A stretch of DNA of 64,000 nucleotides from Nitrosopumilus piranensis (GTDB lineage: Archaea > Thermoproteota > Nitrososphaeria > Nitrososphaerales > Nitrosopumilaceae). The first letter of the stretch is position 1. Each line of letters opens with the position of its first letter. This document shows positions 8,505 to 15,957 of this stretch, piece after piece. The position numbers and the translations under genes are program-made. The notes below the pieces were generated by a model. It was not told the DNA's origin, ran no database searches, and was given only the letters and a program-made list of their open reading frames with translations. Location: positions 1,375,707-1,439,706 of the forward strand of contig NZ_CP010868.1 of the NCBI RefSeq assembly GCF_000875775.1, in the 5' to 3' direction.

Positions 8505-9186
8505 TGTAATTCAATTCTGCATCCACTATTTCAAACCTTCCTCTATAGCCATCCCATTTTTTTTCTGATTGATTAATTTTGATCGAGTTTGAAAATAAAG
8601 GACAGCCAATTACAAATGTTTCAGCTTCGCCACCTTCAAAATTTAAATTGAATCCAAACTTTTTAGATAGTTTTTTTAGAGTTTGTATTTCATTAATCCC
8701 AATTGATTTTCCCAACCATGAATCATCCAAGCCATCAGATGAAACAGTTATCATAATAAATGAAAAATTTGCTTCAAGTAAATCATTCATGTATTGTTCG
8801 GGTTCTGCATTCCACAATGGTGCAACTATAACCAAATTATATTTTGAACAAACCTTTTCAAATTTTTCTTTTTGGAAATTGCTTTTAATTCCACCATGCA
8901 CTATTCCTTTTACTCCATATTCATCCTTTGCAGTCTTCAATAAAATTTCTAATGCAGATAATTCATCATCAGTTTTATCAGAATCAGAACTGATTGTGAT
9001 GTGAGGGATTTTCATTGATTCAGATTGTAATTTTGTCCATTGTATGTTTGGATGATGAAGTAAATGGCTTTCCTCAGATTTTGTAAATACACTTAGAAGA
9101 CATTCTACATCGTGGCCTTGTTTTTGTGCCAGATATATGGCATAAGTACTATCTTTTCCACCTGAAAAAAGAGACGCAAGTTTCAT
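8497..9186 (-). CDS. dph6: Diphthine--ammonia ligase (Dph6-type ATP pyrophosphatase)
   Basis: Dph6 performs the last step of diphthamide synthesis on elongation factor 2, amidating diphthine with ammonia and ATP. The 229-residue protein begins MKLASLFSGGKDSTYAIYLA, with the PP-loop SGGKDS at residues 8-13. It also has the family block VHGGIKSNFQKEKFE and the C-terminal FEGGEAETFVIGCPLF (~194-209). Length matches archaeal members. It overlaps srp54 by 8 bases. Upstream, the 111 bases to aif5A hold a C/D box guide RNA on the same strand. Confidence 0.85.
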   Translation of the reverse strand: MKLASLFSGGKDSTYAIYLAQKQGHDVECLLSVFTKSEESHLLHHPNIQWTKLQSESMKIPHITISSDSDKTDDELSALEILLKTAKDEYGVKGIVHGGIKSNFQKEKFEKVCSKYNLVIVAPLWNAEPEQYMNDLLEANFSFIMITVSSDGLDDSWLGKSIGINEIQTLKKLSKKFGFNLNFEGGEAETFVIGCPLFSNSIKINQSEKKWDGYRGRFEIVDAELNYNA

Positions 9187-9228
9187 TTAACAAAAAATTA
9201 ATTCAATAATTGTTTAAGTTTATTCAAA

Positions 9229-9294
9229 GGACGCTTCAATACTCATAATCGTCATCACAAAATCAGACGGCTTTTCCGATAATCATCAGCATCC
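9229..9294 (-). ncRNA. C/D box sRNA predicted to guide 2'-O-methylation of C34 in elongator tRNA-Met
   Basis: On the minus strand a 7-bp terminal stem GGATGCT/AGCGTCC (9294-9288 with 9235-9229) encloses box C TGATGA (9288-9283), box D' CTGA (9266-9263), box C' TGATGA (9257-9252) and a variant box D TTGA (9239-9236). The 12-nt D guide just upstream of box D is complementary to ACTCATAATCG, the loop of a CAU-anticodon tRNA-Met (A31 to G41). The fifth guide base from box D pairs with C34, exactly the N+5 rule. Known archaeal sR49-type RNAs methylate this same residue. The D' guide (complement ACGGCTTTTCCGATAA) has no target I can name. The RNA begins 4 bases after the aif5A stop, so it may be processed from that mRNA. 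Confidence 0.75.
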
Positions 9295-9297
9295 GCA

Positions 9298-9708
9298 CTA
9301 TGTCTTAATGCGCATGATTTTAGTTTTATCCATCACAACCCAGTACTCTACATTTTGTCCATTTTCTAATTTACCTTTAACTTCATCATCAATTAGACTG
9401 ACGTCAATTGTTTCAAAAGTTTCAGAGTCCATAACTTGTACTGTGTCACCATTAATAGAGATGATCTGACCTACTTTTTTGTTAATCATAGGCACATGAA
9501 TTTGCATACTGACAGGGCCCACATGAGGTCTTTTTTGACCATCAAAAATTCCTTCAGCTACAATTCTTGCTTTTGCTGCACCATGTTTTCCTGGTTTAGA
9601 TGTATCATATTCAACAATTCTACATGGCTCACCACTTGGTTGATCTGAGTGAGGTAATAGAATGTAAGAACCAATTTTTAACGAACCTAAATCAGATGGT
9701 TTACTCAT
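9298..9708 (-). CDS. eif5a: Translation initiation factor 5A (aIF5A)
   Basis: aIF5A assists peptide-bond formation and carries hypusine or deoxyhypusine. From the ATG at 9708 the protein reads MSKPSDLGSLKIGSY; the modification loop TSKPGKHGAAK places the modified Lys at residue 41. The C-terminal OB fold (TVQVMDSETFETIDV) follows. Length (136 aa) is normal. The open frame extends 14 codons upstream, but that part has no family similarity, so 9708 is chosen. A C/D box sRNA lies immediately downstream. Confidence 0.92.
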   Translation of the reverse strand: MSKPSDLGSLKIGSYILLPHSDQPSGEPCRIVEYDTSKPGKHGAAKARIVAEGIFDGQKRPHVGPVSMQIHVPMINKKVGQIISINGDTVQVMDSETFETIDVSLIDDEVKGKLENGQNVEYWVVMDKTKIMRIKT

Positions 9709-9985
9709 GCAAAAACAATTTTTGGTCGAATATTTAACGTTTACACCCACAAGTCAAGTAGAACAAATAAAAAATATGAAAATTTTACTAAAAATGGATC
9801 AAGAAATGATCTAATCAATTATTCAATATCATCAAATTGAAACATTTCTACAATCACCACAAAGTTGATTGTAAACTAGATGCGGATAAGATGAGATAAT
9901 TTTCCACAGTTCTTACAAAAATATCAGTGAATCAATTTCCATTTTTGGTGGGATTATCTTAATTATATCTAGAAATAGTAAATTT
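9709..9985. other. Intergenic region between aif5A and a small RHH gene
   Basis: About 280 AT-rich bases between divergent genes. I see no coding frame with family motifs, no tRNA and no guide-RNA boxes. Promoters for both flanking genes should lie here; the segment ttaattatatctagaaatag just before 9986 could hold the TATA element of the RHH gene. Confidence 0.4.
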
Positions 9986-10138
9986 ATGGCAGAAAGAATT
10001 ACAATCATGTTAAATAGTGATATTGCAAAAAAATTAAGGAATTTGCAGGCAAAAAAACTGAAAGAAACTTCATCATCAGTTAGCTTTTCAAGAATTGTGA
10101 ATGAAGTGTTAGAAAAAGGATTGGACAACATATCCTAA
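9986..10138 (+). CDS. Small ribbon-helix-helix DNA-binding protein (50 aa)
   Basis: ATG at 9986 gives MAERITIMLNSDIAKKLRNL, then QAKKLKETSSSVSFSRIVNE and VLEKGLDNIS. The pattern is that of an RHH (CopG/Arc-like) repressor: a short N-terminal beta strand (ERITIML), helix A (DIAKKLRNLQAKKLKE), then SVSFSRIVNEVLEKGL as helix B. It is paralogous to the RHH gene at 15547-15687 (shared RxTxMxxxD, LQAKK, SVSFSxxxN). Its stop overlaps the convergent zinc-finger ORF by 4 bases. It probably regulates a nearby promoter; the target is unknown. Confidence 0.7.
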   Translation: MAERITIMLNSDIAKKLRNLQAKKLKETSSSVSFSRIVNEVLEKGLDNIS

Positions 10139-10251
10139 AAACTACTGAAGACATTATCTGTATTTGATTTATGAAATGCTTGAATGTGTCTAGAAAGAAA
10201 ACCTTTAACTAGAAATTTTTTGCAGTAAGGACATTGTATTCTTTCAGACAT
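10135..10251 (-). CDS. Small C2H2-type zinc-finger protein (38 aa)
   Basis: ATG at 10251 reads MSERIQCPYCKKFLVKGFLS followed by RHIQAFHKSNTDNVFSSF. CPYC (residues 7-10) and H22/H27 form a C-x2-C-x11-H-x4-H pattern, a single C2H2-like finger. This is a common type of microprotein in archaea; most have no known function but may bind DNA or RNA. The stop codon lies inside the stop region of the convergent RHH gene. Too short for standard ORF calling; motif and clean ends support it. Confidence 0.6.
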   Translation of the reverse strand: MSERIQCPYCKKFLVKGFLSRHIQAFHKSNTDNVFSSF

Positions 10252-10467
10252 AATAAATTCATACTTTTTATGAAGTTCATATATTTTAATGTTGAATCCA
10301 TGTAAATTAGAAAAAATAACCCAAATTTATGATCTCACATACTATGAAATGCCAAAATTTACACAAATTTGGTATTCCATTCTTTTGACCAACGTCTAAC
10401 AAGACAGATTGCAAGAATACTAATCCAGCATGTTGAATCATGTATGAGATAGAACAAATTAGATTAT
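10252..10467. other. Intergenic stretch without a recognisable gene
   Basis: AT-rich sequence between two minus-strand microprotein ORFs. A 60-codon minus-strand frame (10307-10489) overlaps it but has no motif and looks like chance. No RNA structure was recognised. Confidence 0.35.
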
Positions 10468-10581
10468 TTACATAATCAAAGAACAACAACCAGTATTACT
10501 GTCTCCAAAACCTTGATCAATAGAAATTCCATGTGACACCCCATATACTCTGAACCTACGGCAAATGTTACAGGTATTCAT
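10468..10581 (-). CDS. Candidate Cys-containing microprotein (37 aa)
   Basis: From the ATG at 10581 the frame reads MNTCNICRRFRVYGVSHGIS followed by IDQGFGDSNTGCCSLIM. The CNIC pair near the N-terminus and the CC near the end could bind a metal. The frame continues upstream to 10659 without similarity. Evidence is limited to the Cys pattern and resemblance in style to the other microproteins here; it may not be expressed. Confidence 0.3.
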   Translation of the reverse strand: MNTCNICRRFRVYGVSHGISIDQGFGDSNTGCCSLIM

Positions 10582-10868
10582 GACTATCAAATATTTTCGC
10601 AGTCTTTTTGACTCTATGCTGCGTAAATATCGATAAAATATATCATACAATATAACCAATAGATTACAATTTGGGCATATTTGGAGATGACTATGCCTTA
10701 CCTAAAAGCTCGCGAACCTCTCTTAGGGTTTGCAAAATCAAAATAACTATAATTATTTTGTAATTTATTGATTATGAATTATCTTCTACAAATCACATAA
10801 TCAGGCTTAAAATCAATATGGCTTGATCAAGTCTTTTCTATTGGTCATATGTGTAAACGTTAAATATT
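10582..10868. other. Intergenic region, no gene recognised
   Basis: Nearly 290 AT-rich bases downstream of the 10869-11477 gene. A weak 5-bp inverted pair CCTAA/TTAGG at 10701-10727 surrounds a GC-richer segment (agctcgcgaacctctc) but is too short to call a structure. No coding frame stands out. Confidence 0.35.
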
Positions 10869-11477
10869 CTACTTTAGTTGCTCTAAAAGTGAAAGACTCA
10901 TCAGATTGGTCATTGTCAGTCCCCTTCGGTTAGCATCTCGTCTTGTTTGCTCACAGTATTTTTTTACACTTTGATGACTTTTCTCACTTGCAACTTCAAT
11001 GACAATAATATTTTCAGAGTATGGAAATGTAAATTTGGAGGGATTTGAACAGAAAGTTTCCACATTACCTATTCCAGCTTTCTCAATTTGGTCTTTTTTG
11101 ACTAGTAATTGAGCAATTTCAGAAACATCTTCATCCTCACCATATTCCATGTAATAGACAGATACAAAATTAACATCTCCATTAACTTCATGCTCAAATA
11201 GATCGTCTTTTACATTAAAGACAAAAGATGTTTTTTCTTGATTATGTGCAATCAGATCATTTGTAATCTTTTCACTATCCTTGAATTTAGCTAAAAGGTA
11301 ATGGTTTGTGGAATCTGAAAAGTAAGGCTTGCTTTCTGATGAAAAAGTACAGGTAACAAAGTACAGTCTTTCAATATTTTTTGAAGTCATCCAGGATTCT
11401 TTAAGTTCAATAGATTCATGGGTGTGTAGATAAGGTGCGCAAACGTAACCAGAATATGAGAGTTTTAGTTCAGACAT
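10869..11477 (-). CDS. Hypothetical soluble protein (202 aa)
   Basis: I do not recognise this protein. It has no signal peptide or membrane segment, is mixed alpha/beta by composition, and contains acidic stretches (MEYGEDEDVSEI) and a basic C-terminal helix (CEQTRRDANRRGL). Codon use resembles its neighbours, and the ATG start at 11477 is followed by a long uninterrupted frame, so it should be real. It precedes tRNA-Tyr divergently by 100 bases. Lineage-specific conservation is likely. Confidence 0.6.
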   Translation of the reverse strand: MSELKLSYSGYVCAPYLHTHESIELKESWMTSKNIERLYFVTCTFSSESKPYFSDSTNHYLLAKFKDSEKITNDLIAHNQEKTSFVFNVKDDLFEHEVNGDVNFVSVYYMEYGEDEDVSEIAQLLVKKDQIEKAGIGNVETFCSNPSKFTFPYSENIIVIEVASEKSHQSVKKYCEQTRRDANRRGLTMTNLMSLSLLEQLK

Positions 11478-11577
11478 TAAACAATCAACAATTTTGGAGG
11501 CTATTTATGCTTATATTGATTACTAGATCAAATCGCTACGATAGTTTTTTAATAGCAGTAAACTTCGTTTTTCTTGT

Positions 11578-11701
11578 CCCAAGCTAGCTCAGCCTGGTAG
11601 AGCTTCCGGCTGTAGTTGTTGGCTTTAGATGGCTGACCAAATAACAGCATATCAGGCATACAGAAACCGGGTTGTCGAAGGTTCAATTCCTTCGCTTGGG
11701 A
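11578..11701 (+). tRNA. tRNA-Tyr (GTA) with a 50-nt intron
   Basis: The acceptor stem CCCAAGC (11578-11584) pairs with GCTTGGG (11694-11700), the D stem GCTC pairs with GAGC, and the T arm is GAAGG-TTCAATT-CCTTC (11677-11693). The anticodon stem TCCGG/CCGGG closes a loop with anticodon GTA at 11612-11614. Between positions 37 (11615) and 38 (11666) lies an intron at 11616-11665, the canonical archaeal site cut by the splicing endonuclease at a bulge-helix-bulge. CCA (11702-11704) appears encoded after discriminator A11701. A T/A-rich promoter (tagttttttaatag) lies about 30 bases upstream. Confidence 0.93.
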
Positions 11702-11799
11702 CCACAAATTTTTTGATTAAAAAATAATTGTAAAAATAATAAAAAGATAGACTAGGTTAAGAAAACATAAGATGAAATCTTAAATTAAAAATTCATTGT

Positions 11800-11991
11800 C
11801 TACTCTGTTTTTTTGACTTTTTGTGCTGCTGGGCCTTTTTTGCCTTCACCGATTTCAAACTCGACTTTATCGCCTTCGTTGATGAATCCGTCAACATCTG
11901 TTTTGTGAACAAATAGATCGTCTCCACCTTCTCTTTCAATAAAACCAAAGCCCTTAGTACGGTTAAACCATTTTACGGTACCTTGTTCCAT
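11800..11991 (-). CDS. Cold-shock domain protein
   Basis: Cold-shock proteins are small single-stranded nucleic-acid binders that act as RNA chaperones. From the ATG at 11991 the protein reads [20 protein letters not shown], containing RNP1-like KGFGFI, then DLFVHKTD (RNP2-like FVH) and a [10 protein letters not shown] end; 63 residues is the usual CspA length. The open frame begins at 12015, but the eight extra residues are outside the family. CSD proteins are typical of bacteria and occur in Thaumarchaeota, so its ancestry probably involves transfer. Confidence 0.93.
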   Translation of the reverse strand: MEQGTVKWFNRTKGFGFIEREGGDDLFVHKTDVDGFINEGDKVEFEIGEGKKGPAAQKVKKTE

Positions 11992-12036
11992 TTGGTTTAC
12001 AAGGAATTTATTCACTATATTAACTAAGGTATTAAA

Positions 12037-12345
12037 TTAGAAATCTTTTGGAATGTGCCCATTTTCCTTTAGCCATTCTACTTGAGGTAGTGTGAATCTC
12101 CAAACAATATCACCTTTTTCTGCTTCGTTAAAGTCCCAAGGTGCAATAATTACAATGTCATTGTCTCTAATCCAAACTCTTCTCTTTAATTTTCCTCTAA
12201 TTCTACCTCGTCTTGTGACATTATCAGTACATTTGATCAAGACATTTTCTCCACCAAGCATCTTGAGGACTCTGCCAAAGAGTTCACCCTCTTCAGGTAG
12301 ACGAATTTCTTTTAATGCACTCTCACTTTTTACTTGGCGCTTACC
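12037..12345 (-). CDS. eif1a: Translation initiation factor 1A (aIF1A)
   Basis: aIF1A binds the small ribosomal subunit A site and helps start-codon selection. The ATG at 12345 gives MGKRQVKSESALKEIRLPEE; the S1-like OB fold follows with GRVLKMLGGENVLIKCTD and the basic segment RGRIRGKLKRRVWIR, ending in the conserved DIVWRFTLPQVEWLK. Length (102 aa) fits. An upstream in-frame ATG at 12372 would add nine residues of poor similarity. It lies 45 bases upstream of the cold-shock gene on the same strand. Confidence 0.93.
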   Translation of the reverse strand, partial: GKRQVKSESALKEIRLPEEGELFGRVLKMLGGENVLIKCTDNVTRRGRIRGKLKRRVWIRDNDIVIIAPWDFNEAEKGDIVWRFTLPQVEWLKENGHIPKDF

Positions 12346-12444
12346 CATGAAAGTAATTTGCATAAAGAGCATATAACTGATAGGGTTTTTTTAAAAAATC
12401 ATAACTGCGTAATGAATTTTATGCTTTAAAATTAGAATAAAAAT

Positions 12445-13008
12445 ATGGAATTCAGATGTGTTGAAGAATGTTCTCAATGCTGCATAGAAAGAGAATATTA
12501 TCCCAGCAAAAAATTTGGAAAAATTGGAGTTTTGATATTACCTGAAGAAAAAGAAAGGATAGAAAAATTAGCAAAAGAAAAAAATCTAGATATTAAAATT
12601 TTACCAAGGATAGGAATATCAAATGACAGGAGTTCACCTCCAACAAAAATTTTAGCATATCAAATGATGGGCATTGATAAAAATGGTAACACCTGCCCTT
12701 TCTTGGATACAGAGAGCGGAAACAAATCACCACATAATGGATTTCCATGTAAAATTTACAAAGACAGGCCACTAGCATGCAAAACATATCCGCTAATTGA
12801 ATCAGACCCAATCACACTTGATGAGAAATGTAAATTTTGTAAAGAACACAAAACAGCTGATGAAAATCTAAATTCTGAAATGGAGTCATTGATAAAAATT
12901 AAAGAACAGATGAGTACAGATTCTCCATTTATTTGGAGATTTGCAACAGAGGTAGGTGAGATTCAAGATAGTTCCATGTTTGAATCAGGTTGGATTTTAG
13001 AAGAATAG
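12445..13008 (+). CDS. YkgJ family Cys-cluster protein
   Basis: The protein has the YkgJ (putative zinc- or iron-chelating) pattern: an N-terminal ECSQCC cluster (~9-14), CPFLD in the middle, CKIYKDRPLACKTYPL (~112-127), and a late CKFCK. Members of this family are sometimes labelled Fe-S oxidoreductases, but no reaction is established. ATG at 12445 starts a clean 187-codon frame. It stands alone between aif1A and the HTH remnant, with tttaaaattagaataaaa upstream as a likely promoter. Confidence 0.8.
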   Translation: MEFRCVEECSQCCIEREYYPSKKFGKIGVLILPEEKERIEKLAKEKNLDIKILPRIGISNDRSSPPTKILAYQMMGIDKNGNTCPFLDTESGNKSPHNGFPCKIYKDRPLACKTYPLIESDPITLDEKCKFCKEHKTADENLNSEMESLIKIKEQMSTDSPFIWRFATEVGEIQDSSMFESGWILEE

Positions 13009-13068
13009 GCAATTCTTTTTGATACAAACATGAAAATAGCCAAAAATTCTTAGACGGTATAAGTGAAG

Positions 13069-13254
13069 ATGTCTGGTCTACTTTGTCAAATAGATCAGAA
13101 AATTATTGAGATTCTTAACAACAATGCTAAAACACCATCAAAAGAAATTGCTGCAGAATTAGAAAAATCAGGACATAATGTTTCAAATGTTACAATTAGA
13201 TCATGGATTAATTACTGCACGGCCAATAATTTTTCTGGCTTTAAGATCTTCTAA
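13069..13254 (+). pseudogene. Truncated Lrp/AsnC-type helix-turn-helix remnant
   Basis: From ATG 13069 the frame reads MSGLLCQIDQKIIEILNNNA, then KTPSKEIAAELEKSGHNVSN and VTIRSWIN, matching the first helices of an Lrp/AsnC HTH (IDxKIIEIL, KEIAxEL, S..TIR). From about 13201 the ORF simply reads through the antisense of the alcohol dehydrogenase C-terminus, so the recognition helix is cut off and the ligand-binding half is missing. This looks like a regulator gene broken by a deletion or rearrangement that abutted the adh 3' end. A short expressed HTH protein is possible but less likely. Confidence 0.5.
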
Positions 13255-14277
13255 AGCAGTATTTGCTTCATCAAGAGTATATCTTTTTGAGATGACTGGG
13301 TTGATTGTTCCCTTTCTTGCAAGATCAAGAAGTTCAACCATATCATTATAGTTTCCAGTATAAGCACCTTGAATTGTTATTGATTTGAGAGGGATTGTAA
13401 CAAGAGAAAGTTCCAAAGAGCCACCAAACAACCCTACCAATACAAGATTTCCTCTTTTACGTAAAACAGCTAAAGCAGTTTTTACTGTAGGTGGGGCATT
13501 GACAAAGTCAATTACACTATCAGCGCCCTTGCCATTACAAAGTGAAATTATTTTTTCAATTGGGCCTCCAGTTCCAGTAGATACAGATGCAGAGACATTG
13601 GTGTTTACAACATAATCAGCACCCATTTCTTTTGCAGTATCAAATTTTTTGTCATCATTATCAATACAAATAATTTTTGCATTTGTGATTGCTTTTGCAA
13701 TTTGTATTGCCATGAGACCCAAACCACCTGCACCAACAATGACTAAAAATTCAGGAGAATTTGCATTAGCTTTTTTGACTGCATTGTATGCTGTAAGTCC
13801 AGAACATGCAAGAGATGTTGCAGAATCTGGATTAACACCATCAAGTTTTGCTAAATATTTGAAATTTGGGATCAAAGAATAATCAGAATAACCACCATCT
13901 TGAAAAACACCCATTGATTTTGGTGTGTCACAAAGATTTTCATTTCCCACTTTACATGCAGGGCATTCACCACAACCTATCCATGGAAAAACTAGAACTT
14001 CATCGCCTTTTGATATACCAGAAACAGAATCACCAATTTCTTCAATGGTTCCAACAATTTCATGGCCAGGAGTTACAGGATATTTTACTCCCCTATCAGT
14101 GACTTTCATGAATTGGCCATCTCCAAGATCATAACCTCCTTCCCACAAGTGCAAATCACTATGACAAACACCTACAGATTTGACTTTAACTAAAACCTGA
14201 GGTCCTTGTGGTTTTGGAGTTTCAGATTCAGATACTGCAAGTGGTTGATTAGGGCCAATAATTCTAGCAGATTTCAC
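13201..14277 (-). CDS. Zinc-dependent alcohol dehydrogenase (MDR family)
   Basis: This 358-residue medium-chain dehydrogenase oxidises or reduces alcohols and aldehydes with NAD(P). It has the catalytic zinc ligands in GVCHSDLHLW and GHEIVG, and the structural zinc loop CGECPACKVGNENLC. The Rossmann fingerprint GAGGLGLMAIQIAK follows. The GTG at 14277 (reading MKSARIIGPNQPL) is the family start; the open frame runs 41 codons further upstream without similarity and into the divergent scpA region. The substrate is unknown. Its 3' end overlaps the HTH remnant. Confidence 0.88.
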   Translation of the reverse strand: MKSARIIGPNQPLAVSESETPKPQGPQVLVKVKSVGVCHSDLHLWEGGYDLGDGQFMKVTDRGVKYPVTPGHEIVGTIEEIGDSVSGISKGDEVLVFPWIGCGECPACKVGNENLCDTPKSMGVFQDGGYSDYSLIPNFKYLAKLDGVNPDSATSLACSGLTAYNAVKKANANSPEFLVIVGAGGLGLMAIQIAKAITNAKIICIDNDDKKFDTAKEMGADYVVNTNVSASVSTGTGGPIEKIISLCNGKGADSVIDFVNAPPTVKTALAVLRKRGNLVLVGLFGGSLELSLVTIPLKSITIQGAYTGNYNDMVELLDLARKGTINPVISKRYTLDEANTALEDLKARKIIGRAVINP

Positions 14278-14308
14278 AAAGTGACTTTTGATACTAACAA
14301 TATAAGAG

Positions 14309-15040
14309 TTGACTGGATATGAGAAAAAAATAGAGCCCTTAGATATTATTGAATATGAAGAGAATACACGTGTGAGCGAGTCGCCAACACCTAACAGCAT
14401 ATCTCAAGAACCAGTAAATATCCTATTTAGCCCTCAATCAGTTGCCAAAAAAGACGTTTGGGAAATTGATTTAATTCAAATTTTAAACTTGTTGATAAAA
14501 ATTCTTGAAAAATCAGGTAAGAAAGACCTCAAAGTAGCAGGAATGGCCGCACTTTCTTCATCACTAATTTACAGAATGAAGGTTGAAAGTATTTTTGCAT
14601 TACAAAGAGCAGCGATGCAGAAAAAACCAATGCATCAAAGAACAGATGTAGATATTGATTTAATAGATATGCCATACAGACATGAATCCACATATCCAGT
14701 TTCATTAGATGATTTGCTAGGATTACTTCAGAATCTAATCGGTACAATTGCAAATCCCCAATCAAGAAGAAACAGACAAGTAGAGATAGAACCAATTGAG
14801 GCACCTGACTTTCAGGAATATTTTATTTCACTTGAAAGTATAATTGGAAAATATGAAGACTTGGTAATGAAAAAAATTGCAGATGCAGGATACGGATTAC
14901 TTCAGAATATAATTTCAGAGCTTGACTCTGTTGATTCAATCAGATGCTTTTTTGCAATATTGTTTTTGGCAAGAGACCAAAAAGTAGACTTGGAGCAGTT
15001 TGAAGACGATATCAAGATTACGATGATAAAAGAAGTATAG
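14309..15040 (+). CDS. scpA: Segregation and condensation protein A (kleisin ScpA)
   Basis: ScpA is the kleisin that bridges SMC heads in chromosome condensation. The 243-residue protein contains the diagnostic block VWEIDLIQILNLLIKILEK, then GKKDLKVAGMAALSSSLIYR and MKVESIFALQ. The C-terminal winged helix (DSIRCFFAILFLARDQKVDL) contacts SMC. Start codon at 14309 lies 31 bases from the divergent adh start. ScpB is encoded 0.9 kb downstream on the same strand, separated by fragments and a small RHH gene. No SMC gene is in the window. Confidence 0.88.
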   Translation: MTGYEKKIEPLDIIEYEENTRVSESPTPNSISQEPVNILFSPQSVAKKDVWEIDLIQILNLLIKILEKSGKKDLKVAGMAALSSSLIYRMKVESIFALQRAAMQKKPMHQRTDVDIDLIDMPYRHESTYPVSLDDLLGLLQNLIGTIANPQSRRNRQVEIEPIEAPDFQEYFISLESIIGKYEDLVMKKIADAGYGLLQNIISELDSVDSIRCFFAILFLARDQKVDLEQFEDDIKITMIKEV

Positions 15041-15346
15041 CTCATTTTGACAAGCATTTACTTTAACAAATGATCAGTTTTTGTGCCTAGAAAATCACTA
15101 AATTCTAAACTCAGGTCAATCTTCAATATTTACGATCAGAAAAATCTACACTCAGACAAAAAAATACACAAAACTCATGAAATCACATCTAGAAAGTAAA
15201 TCACCCAGATTCAAACTCACCATAAAAGAAGATATGGAATCAAGTAAATTTGGAATATTTTAGTCAGTGTAAGAGATAGTTTTCTCAAATAAGAATATGT
15301 TGATAAGATAGGATCATATTTTTTAATAGTAAAAACTAATGAAATA
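15041..15346. other. Intergenic region between scpA and a gene fragment
   Basis: About 300 bases of AT-rich sequence. Two short plus-strand frames are present (a 38-codon frame starting GTG near 15082 and a 28-codon frame starting ATG at 15177), both basic and without motifs; neither is convincing. A likely promoter element for the 15347 ORF is ttttttaatagtaaaaac at about 15320-15336. Confidence 0.4.
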
Positions 15347-15550
15347 ATGGAAGATTATAAGAGTTTTTTAGAAGATTTGATGACATCGAACAAAAATGTG
15401 AGATTGTCAGCTATTTGCAATTTAGATGGCCAATTATTATTTCAAAAATGTCGTGATGATAGCAGACAGTTGTTTTCCTTAGAAGAAACAAAAAAACAAT
15501 TGAATCATGAAAATCACATGCATCTAACCGCAGGATTGGATCTAGTTTAA
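15347..15550 (+). pseudogene. Truncated N-terminal fragment of a thaumarchaeal sensor-like domain protein
   Basis: The 67-residue frame MEDYKSFLEDLMTSNKNVRL, then SAICNLDGQLLFQKCRDDSR, resembles the N-terminal third of a protein family abundant in Thaumarchaeota (probably DUF6659), which has a helix, an IRFxxxxxxxG strand pair and a long C-terminal half. A fuller relative is at 42601-43017. Here the frame stops after residue 67, where a complete member would continue for about 70 more. It could be a decayed gene or a short functional variant. Its stop overlaps the convergent RHH gene by 4 bases. Confidence 0.45.
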
Positions 15551-15687
15551 AGTGCTTTTCTCAGGCAGTCATTAATCACTGCTGAAAAGCTTACGGACTT
15601 TTCAGTGTCTCGTATCTTCTTTGCCTGAAGCATCCTTATTTTTTTGTCAAGGTCATCGTCTATCATTACTGTTACCCTTTTTGCCAT
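15547..15687 (-). CDS. Small ribbon-helix-helix DNA-binding protein (46 aa)
   Basis: ATG at 15687 reads MAKRVTVMIDDDLDKKIRML, then QAKKIRDTEKSVSFSAVIND and CLRKAL. This is a classic RHH layout: strand KRVTVMID, helix A (DDLDKKIRMLQAKKIRD), then SVSFSAVINDCLRKAL. It is a paralogue of the RHH gene at 9986. Like that one, its stop codon overlaps the stop of a convergent small ORF by 4 bases. It probably acts as a dimeric repressor; no operator was identified. Confidence 0.75.
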   Translation of the reverse strand: MAKRVTVMIDDDLDKKIRMLQAKKIRDTEKSVSFSAVINDCLRKAL

Positions 15688-15957
15688 GTCTAGAGTCTGC
15701 TGCTAAATTATTAAACACATCCTGCCAAAAATGGAAACTCCAAAAAAATAATTTTACAATAATAGTTCTTTGTAATATTTCTCAAAAATAATTCTAAAGA
15801 TTCAATCCATACGATTCTGCAATTTCCATGAATCTCCTAATGATTCCAGATATTCTCTTCCTTTGGATGTGTCAATGAACTGTTCGAAGAATTAACAAAC
15901 TGATCAAAAATGAAGAAAGGGTTTCTTTAACTATATTTTGTAGGAATAGACGAGTAA
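15688..15957. other. Intergenic region upstream of scpB
   Basis: 270 AT-rich bases. No gene seen. The sequence tttctttaactatattttgtagg (15922-15944) contains a TATA-like element about 25 bases upstream of the scpB TTG start and suggests leaderless transcription. Confidence 0.4.

Noticed and set aside
10307-10489. 60-codon minus-strand ORF
   Set aside because: No motif, overlaps a better microprotein candidate, and composition looks like chance AT-rich reading frame.
10700-10730. Possible hairpin CCTAA...TTAGG
   Set aside because: Only five base pairs with a 17-base loop; not distinguishable from chance.
15082-15260. Two short basic ORFs downstream of scpA
   Set aside because: Starts are weak, there is no similarity or Cys/His pattern, and the frames overlap each other.
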